NCBI GenBank assembly: GCA_016720935.1
Contig: JADKJP010000005.1
Location: 372,001-436,000, forward strand
Source of the DNA: Bacteroidota bacterium
Lineage (GTDB): Bacteria; Bacteroidota; Bacteroidia; AKYH767-A; 2013-40CM-41-45
Reading direction: 5' to 3'
Length of the DNA: 64,000 nt
Shown: piece by piece, positions 60,422 through 64,000 of the stretch
Numbering within the stretch: the first letter of the stretch is position 1
Layout: every line of letters begins with the position of its first letter
Notes under the pieces: generated by a model
Told to the model about the DNA's origin: nothing
The model's database searches: none
What the model saw: only the letters and a program-made list of their open reading frames with translations
Translations under genes and position numbers: made by a program

Positions 60422-61822
60422 TCATTTACCCCCAAGAGCTACCAATTTATCGACATCATTATTGACGGCAAGAATAAGCAGGCTCGTTGCAGTACAAAAT
60501 ACCGGGCTTGTGATGCAATGATGCCCGTTCCAGCTGCCATCATTATTTTGAATCCTTACCAGACGCCCGCTGATGTTATCGTACCAGTTTTTCCATCCCT
60601 GATCCTTAGACATGATCAGGCCTTCTCCGGTTTGAAGATAACTGAGAAATTCTTCGCCACCATTACTACCAAACCCGTTCATCACGTTATCCTGTTGCGC
60701 TTGTTCGTTGGCAGCGACATTAATCTGATAAGCCGCACCGTATCGCAGCGCTTCCGATTCACTCATTCCCGCTTTTTTCAAATTCTCTGTTGAAACCGGT
60801 GCAGAGGACTCGATCTTATTTTCTCTTTTTGCTTTATCAATGATATCCTTAGCTCTTCTGGCCTCTTTAGCGCTCGCGCGACCTGTTCCTGAAACAGAAT
60901 ACAATACTACTCCTGCGGCATCTTCAGTTGTTACATTATTTGTCTTGACATCAAAATTACTTTTCTGGTACTCTTTTGCTTTTACAAGTTTTGCTTCATC
61001 AACTTCAAGTCCTTTGTCTTTCGCGGTTTCCAATGCATTTGTTGCGAATGAGCTTTGTAACACCCCGGCCCAGCCAGCACCTTGTAAGCTCCCTTTTGCA
61101 GTTTGACCTTTTTGGATCTTCGAAATACAAACCTGGTTACAACGAACGACCCTGCTTTGCAAGTTTTTATCATTGTCCAGCTCATCCAAAATATTCGTGA
61201 GAAACTGGGAAGTAAGTACTACATCTATATTTTGTCCCAATTTAATTTGGGGTTGTGTTCCTGTTTCAGAGGTAATGTTCAGGGAATTCGGCGATGATTC
61301 CTCAACCTGCTTAAGAAGATAGTTGAGTGCTTTTCGAAGCTGAGATGAATAAGGTCCTCCGGAAAGAGAACTACCGCTGCGCAGAATAGCCATGGCGACC
61401 ATGGAGGTTGTTGCGGGATCTGAATGAACAGCATGCGGATCCATGATACCTTGGTTCGCATGGGTTCCGGCTCCCCATCCTCCGCTTTCTGATTGCGCTT
61501 GTGCTATCCAGCTCAGTGCATCTTCGATGGAGTGTTTTACTTTCAAAGGCGTTTTGTAAATGAAATTACTGTCTGAAGGTTCTTCGCCGAAAACTGTTTT
61601 AAACACACATCCCTTATCATCTCCTTTTCCCTTGGGGACAGGGGTTTCATTCACCGTTTCCGGGGACAGGGGTTTTGCTGCCGGTTGAGGTTTTTGAACA
61701 ATTTCCGTTGATCTTTCCGGGGGCGAACTAGTATCCGGAGTTTCATTTAGCGCCATCACAATCACTGCTCCAACGGCAATACCTGGAAGAAATGCCAGGG
61801 CAAAAAGGCTGTTCTTTTTCAT
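60422..61822 (-). CDS. Membrane-anchored prenyltransferase/squalene-cyclase-like alpha/alpha-toroid protein
   Basis: A 466-residue protein; ATG at 61822. A single N-terminal helix (about 6-25, FALAFLPGIAVGAVIVMAL) anchors or exports it; a Pro/Thr-rich linker (TPDTSSPPERSTEIVQKPQPAAKPLSPETVNETPVPKG) follows. The body shows repeats of the alpha/alpha-toroid type: ALSWIAQAQSESGGWGAG, TSMVAMAILRSG, and a C-terminal RIQNNDGSWNGHHCITSPVFCTATSLLILAV, which is QW-motif like as in squalene/oxidosqualene cyclases and prenyltransferases. The catalytic DxDD-type motif of cyclases was not found. A non-catalytic or peptide-binding role is possible. Two cysteines in the QW region could form a disulfide. Confidence 0.75.
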   Translation of the reverse strand: MKKNSLFALAFLPGIAVGAVIVMALNETPDTSSPPERSTEIVQKPQPAAKPLSPETVNETPVPKGKGDDKGCVFKTVFGEEPSDSNFIYKTPLKVKHSIEDALSWIAQAQSESGGWGAGTHANQGIMDPHAVHSDPATTSMVAMAILRSGSSLSGGPYSSQLRKALNYLLKQVEESSPNSLNITSETGTQPQIKLGQNIDVVLTSQFLTNILDELDNDKNLQSRVVRCNQVCISKIQKGQTAKGSLQGAGWAGVLQSSFATNALETAKDKGLEVDEAKLVKAKEYQKSNFDVKTNNVTTEDAAGVVLYSVSGTGRASAKEARRAKDIIDKAKRENKIESSAPVSTENLKKAGMSESEALRYGAAYQINVAANEQAQQDNVMNGFGSNGGEEFLSYLQTGEGLIMSKDQGWKNWYDNISGRLVRIQNNDGSWNGHHCITSPVFCTATSLLILAVNNDVDKLVALGGK

Positions 61823-61946
61823 ACGATTGAATTTTAGAATAAATAATCTGAAGGAAATTGATCTCAACACATTCGTGTTGTTACAGGGCTGATGCTCTGC
61901 AAAAAGAATTTCCACAAACCAGTTCTAAATTTCCATCGGGGACATA

Positions 61947-61986
61947 AAAAAGAGAGGGAGGATGTAGAACACCCTCCCTCTCTTTT
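61947..61986 (-). terminator. Terminator of the right-edge PKD gene
   Basis: AAAAGAGAGGGAGG (about 61948-61961) pairs with CCTCCCTCTCTTTT (61973-61986); on the minus strand six Ts follow. It lies 20 bases after the stop codon at 62007. Confidence 0.9.
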
Positions 61987-62006
61987 AATGCTATTAATAA
62001 ATATAA

Positions 62007-64000
62007 TTACCTCACGACAGTGACCTTGCCGATGTAATTATGAAGTTCGTCGTTCTGGTCAACCACACGGATTTTATATACATACACATCCGATTGTACC
62101 TCCTGGTTGATCTTACCATCCCAGGGTTTTGAATAATCTGTAGTATGATAAACCAATATACCCCAGCGGTTATAAATTCCCATCTCGTAATTTTTGATGT
62201 AGGTTCCATAACCCTGGAAGTTATCATTCACACCATCGTTGTTTGGTGTGAAAGCTGTGGGTACATAAAAATTGAACCCATATTCTATCCTGACAATTCC
62301 TCGAACAGTATCCCGACAACCGTATTGGGTAGCTGTCATAAGAACAACTTCGTACGCCCCGACTTCCGTATATGTATGTGATGGGTTTACAAGTTCAGAA
62401 GTAGTACTGTCACCGAAAGTCCATGAATACTGAGTACCATTGAGCGTTTTATTATCAAAATAAATTACCGGTTGCCAGATTGTTGTCACTCCGGGTTCAG
62501 GAATGAAAGAAGCAATTGGTGTAGGATAAACAGTGATAAGATCGGGTAACACGGTGTCTGCACGACATCCTTCAGCTGTGGTGGAAATCAGAGATACAGA
62601 ATAAACTCCGGCATGTTCAAATGTGTGCAGCGGTGTCTGAACTGTGTCTGTTTGTCCGTCAAAATAATTCCATGAATAAGCTACGCTGTTAGGGCTGCTC
62701 GCATTGATAAAAGGAACCTCAAGTGGTTCACATCCATTCAATACTTCCGGAACAAAATCAGCAACAGGCATTGCCAACACCTCAACTGTATCTCTGTAAA
62801 TCGGACCCGGACATCCGCTGTATTCCGATTTCAATGTGATCGCATGAGTCCCAACAGTTGAATAGCTTACCGCGTCAGGATTTTGCAGAGTACTTGAACC
62901 CGGATTAGAAGCAGAACCAAAATTCCAGTCATATGTCACACCGGGAAAAATATTTCCGTTCGCTTTGAAAATAAAGCTGTTGTTTTCCAAACACTGTGGA
63001 GACTGATGATCGAAAACCGGAGCAGGTATTGCGTATGCATGCACAACTACAGTATCAGAATTCACACAGCCGTAGCTATTGGTGACAGAAACGATATAAG
63101 CGGCAGAATTGGTGCCGGTGCCAATATTTTCTGCAACACAGGATGGGTTAGCAGCAGTTGGATCTGTTAGTCCTGTTGACGGTGTCCATTGATAAGAATA
63201 TCCTGCTGCAGGAGTATCTCCCAGTGAAACAGAAGAACCCGAACAAGCCGATTTGTCTAATCCTGCTTTGGCTACAGGTAAACCAACAATATTGATTGCA
63301 TGGGCTGTTGGAGGAGAGACACAACCGTTTTGTGTAACAGTAAGTGTGACCGCTGCATTACCTGCCTGAGTTGACAAGAGTGTATATGGACCTTGTCCTG
63401 CACCTGAAATCACAATTGCATTACCAAAATCCCAGGTATAACTTGAAACCGCTGATGCTGTTCCGGAATAAGAAACAGTAAATGGTGCGCCAATACATGC
63501 ATTCGCAGGAAGTGTGAATGAAGAGGTTGGTATTGCAAATACAGTGACGTTGTATTGCGCGCTGTCTTTACATCCATTTTGTGAAACCGTAACTTTTAGT
63601 TGCTCGACACCAGCAGTTCCCCATTGCACAGAATATGGCCCCGCTCCTGTTCCTGAATTCACGGTGCCGCTACCAAAACTCCAGGTATATGCTGCTCCCG
63701 GAAGCGCGGTTCCACTAAAATTAATTGTGTTGGCTTGTCCGATACAAACAGAAGGTGTCGCAGTTATTGCCGCGTCAGGAATTGCATTCACGGTAACAGG
63801 CATACTGCTGGGTGCAGAAACACAACCATTTTGTGTGACAGTCAAAGAAACAGAATAGTTCCCGGATGTATTCCAGACAAGACTGTAAGGTCCTTGACCG
63901 CTACCCGATGCAACTGTTGCCCCGTTAAAATTCCATGCATAACCAGAACCAGCTGATGCATTACCGGTGTAATTCACACTCACCGGGGAGCCGGCACAAA
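62007..64000 (-). CDS. T9SS type B (gliding-motility-associated) PKD repeat protein (N-terminus outside window)
   Basis: The frame ends at 62007 and is open to the right edge (664 residues seen). About seven PKD-like repeats of ~80 residues are visible (YTWSFGSGTVNSGTGAGPYSVQW, YTWDFGNAIVISGAG, VTYDWNFGSASNPGSS, YSWTFGDSTTSELVNPSHTY), several with C-x-G spacing for surface glycan or protein contact. The C-terminus is the gliding-motility-associated CHU_C / T9SS type B domain (FYVPTAFTPNNDGVNDNFQGYG, GIYNRWGILVYHTTDYSKPWDG, YVYKIRV). This places the protein on the cell surface or outside. A GTG at 63983 is not the start, because coding continues upstream. Confidence 0.92.
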   Translation of the reverse strand, partial: CAGSPVSVNYTGNASAGSGYAWNFNGATVASGSGQGPYSLVWNTSGNYSVSLTVTQNGCVSAPSSMPVTVNAIPDAAITATPSVCIGQANTINFSGTALPGAAYTWSFGSGTVNSGTGAGPYSVQWGTAGVEQLKVTVSQNGCKDSAQYNVTVFAIPTSSFTLPANACIGAPFTVSYSGTASAVSSYTWDFGNAIVISGAGQGPYTLLSTQAGNAAVTLTVTQNGCVSPPTAHAINIVGLPVAKAGLDKSACSGSSVSLGDTPAAGYSYQWTPSTGLTDPTAANPSCVAENIGTGTNSAAYIVSVTNSYGCVNSDTVVVHAYAIPAPVFDHQSPQCLENNSFIFKANGNIFPGVTYDWNFGSASNPGSSTLQNPDAVSYSTVGTHAITLKSEYSGCPGPIYRDTVEVLAMPVADFVPEVLNGCEPLEVPFINASSPNSVAYSWNYFDGQTDTVQTPLHTFEHAGVYSVSLISTTAEGCRADTVLPDLITVYPTPIASFIPEPGVTTIWQPVIYFDNKTLNGTQYSWTFGDSTTSELVNPSHTYTEVGAYEVVLMTATQYGCRDTVRGIVRIEYGFNFYVPTAFTPNNDGVNDNFQGYGTYIKNYEMGIYNRWGILVYHTTDYSKPWDGKINQEVQSDVYVYKIRVVDQNDELHNYIGKVTVVR

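Noticed and set aside
1..64000. tRNA, rRNA or insertion sequences
   Set aside because: No cloverleaf-like, ribosomal or transposase-coding stretch was recognised by eye in any intergenic region; this is a limit of reading without search tools.

Overview
The window comes from a bacterium of the phylum Bacteroidota. Three things point there: many secreted proteins with type IX secretion (T9SS) C-terminal sorting domains, a SprE/PorW-type T9SS lipoprotein, and promoters with the Bacteroidota -7 motif TAnnTTTG, often only a few bases before the start codon. The ATP synthase cluster atpBEFHAG without atpD/atpC, the a-subunit with a signal peptide, DUF2807, DUF4397, DUF5777 and GEVED proteins fit the same phylum. 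I cannot place it lower than phylum. No rRNA, tRNA, CRISPR array, prophage or insertion sequence was seen.

Layout. 1-2525: end of a DUF4397 protein built of near-identical 687-bp tandem repeats. 2.7-8.0 kb: a thioredoxin-fold ferredoxin with a small partner gene, a DUF421 membrane protein, a large T9SS cargo protein and a MarC protein. 8.2-14.9 kb (minus strand): bactofilin, AtpZ, a small membrane protein, then atpB-E-F-H-A-G closed by a strong terminator. 15-19.9 kb: a metallophosphoesterase-like lipoprotein, sprE and a bile acid:sodium symporter family protein. 20.1-26.1 kb (plus): M23 peptidase, GH3-type adenylating enzyme, dxr, rseP and a c-type cytochrome. 26.5-34.4 kb: a T9SS cargo protein with an unclassified N-terminal domain, a three-gene ABC exporter (adaptor, permease, ATPase), DUF493, an S4 protein, a DJ-1/PfpI protein and a secreted hypothetical. 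34.5-49.3 kb: a GT-C-type glycosyltransferase, an ALDH7 aldehyde dehydrogenase, secreted propeller proteins, a head-GIN lipoprotein, a GNAT enzyme, a TlpA-type thioredoxin protein, a fatty acid desaturase and an LpxL-type acyltransferase. 49.4-55.2 kb (minus): a redox operon and an Fnr-type regulator. 55.6-64 kb: T9SS cargo proteins, a YkgJ-type protein, an ABC-F ATPase and a secreted alpha/alpha-toroid protein; the last gene runs off the right edge.

Most interesting locus: the six-gene operon 49498-54227. It encodes a lipoprotein with a CX4CH heme-like motif, a DUF5777 outer-membrane barrel, a Tat-exported four-cluster iron-sulfur protein, an NrfD quinol-binding membrane protein, a periplasmic/membrane protein of unknown family and a periplasmic cytochrome c. 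There is no molybdopterin or other catalytic subunit. An Fnr/Crp regulator with an N-terminal cysteine cluster lies just upstream, and the gap between them holds a perfect TGAT-N4-ATCA palindrome. I infer an oxygen- or redox-controlled menaquinol-to-periplasm (possibly outer membrane) electron conduit with an unknown acceptor. Smaller regulatory signals include a strong hairpin between atpE and atpF, paired DnaA-box-like sites before atpB, and a second Fnr-like box before the DJ-1 gene.
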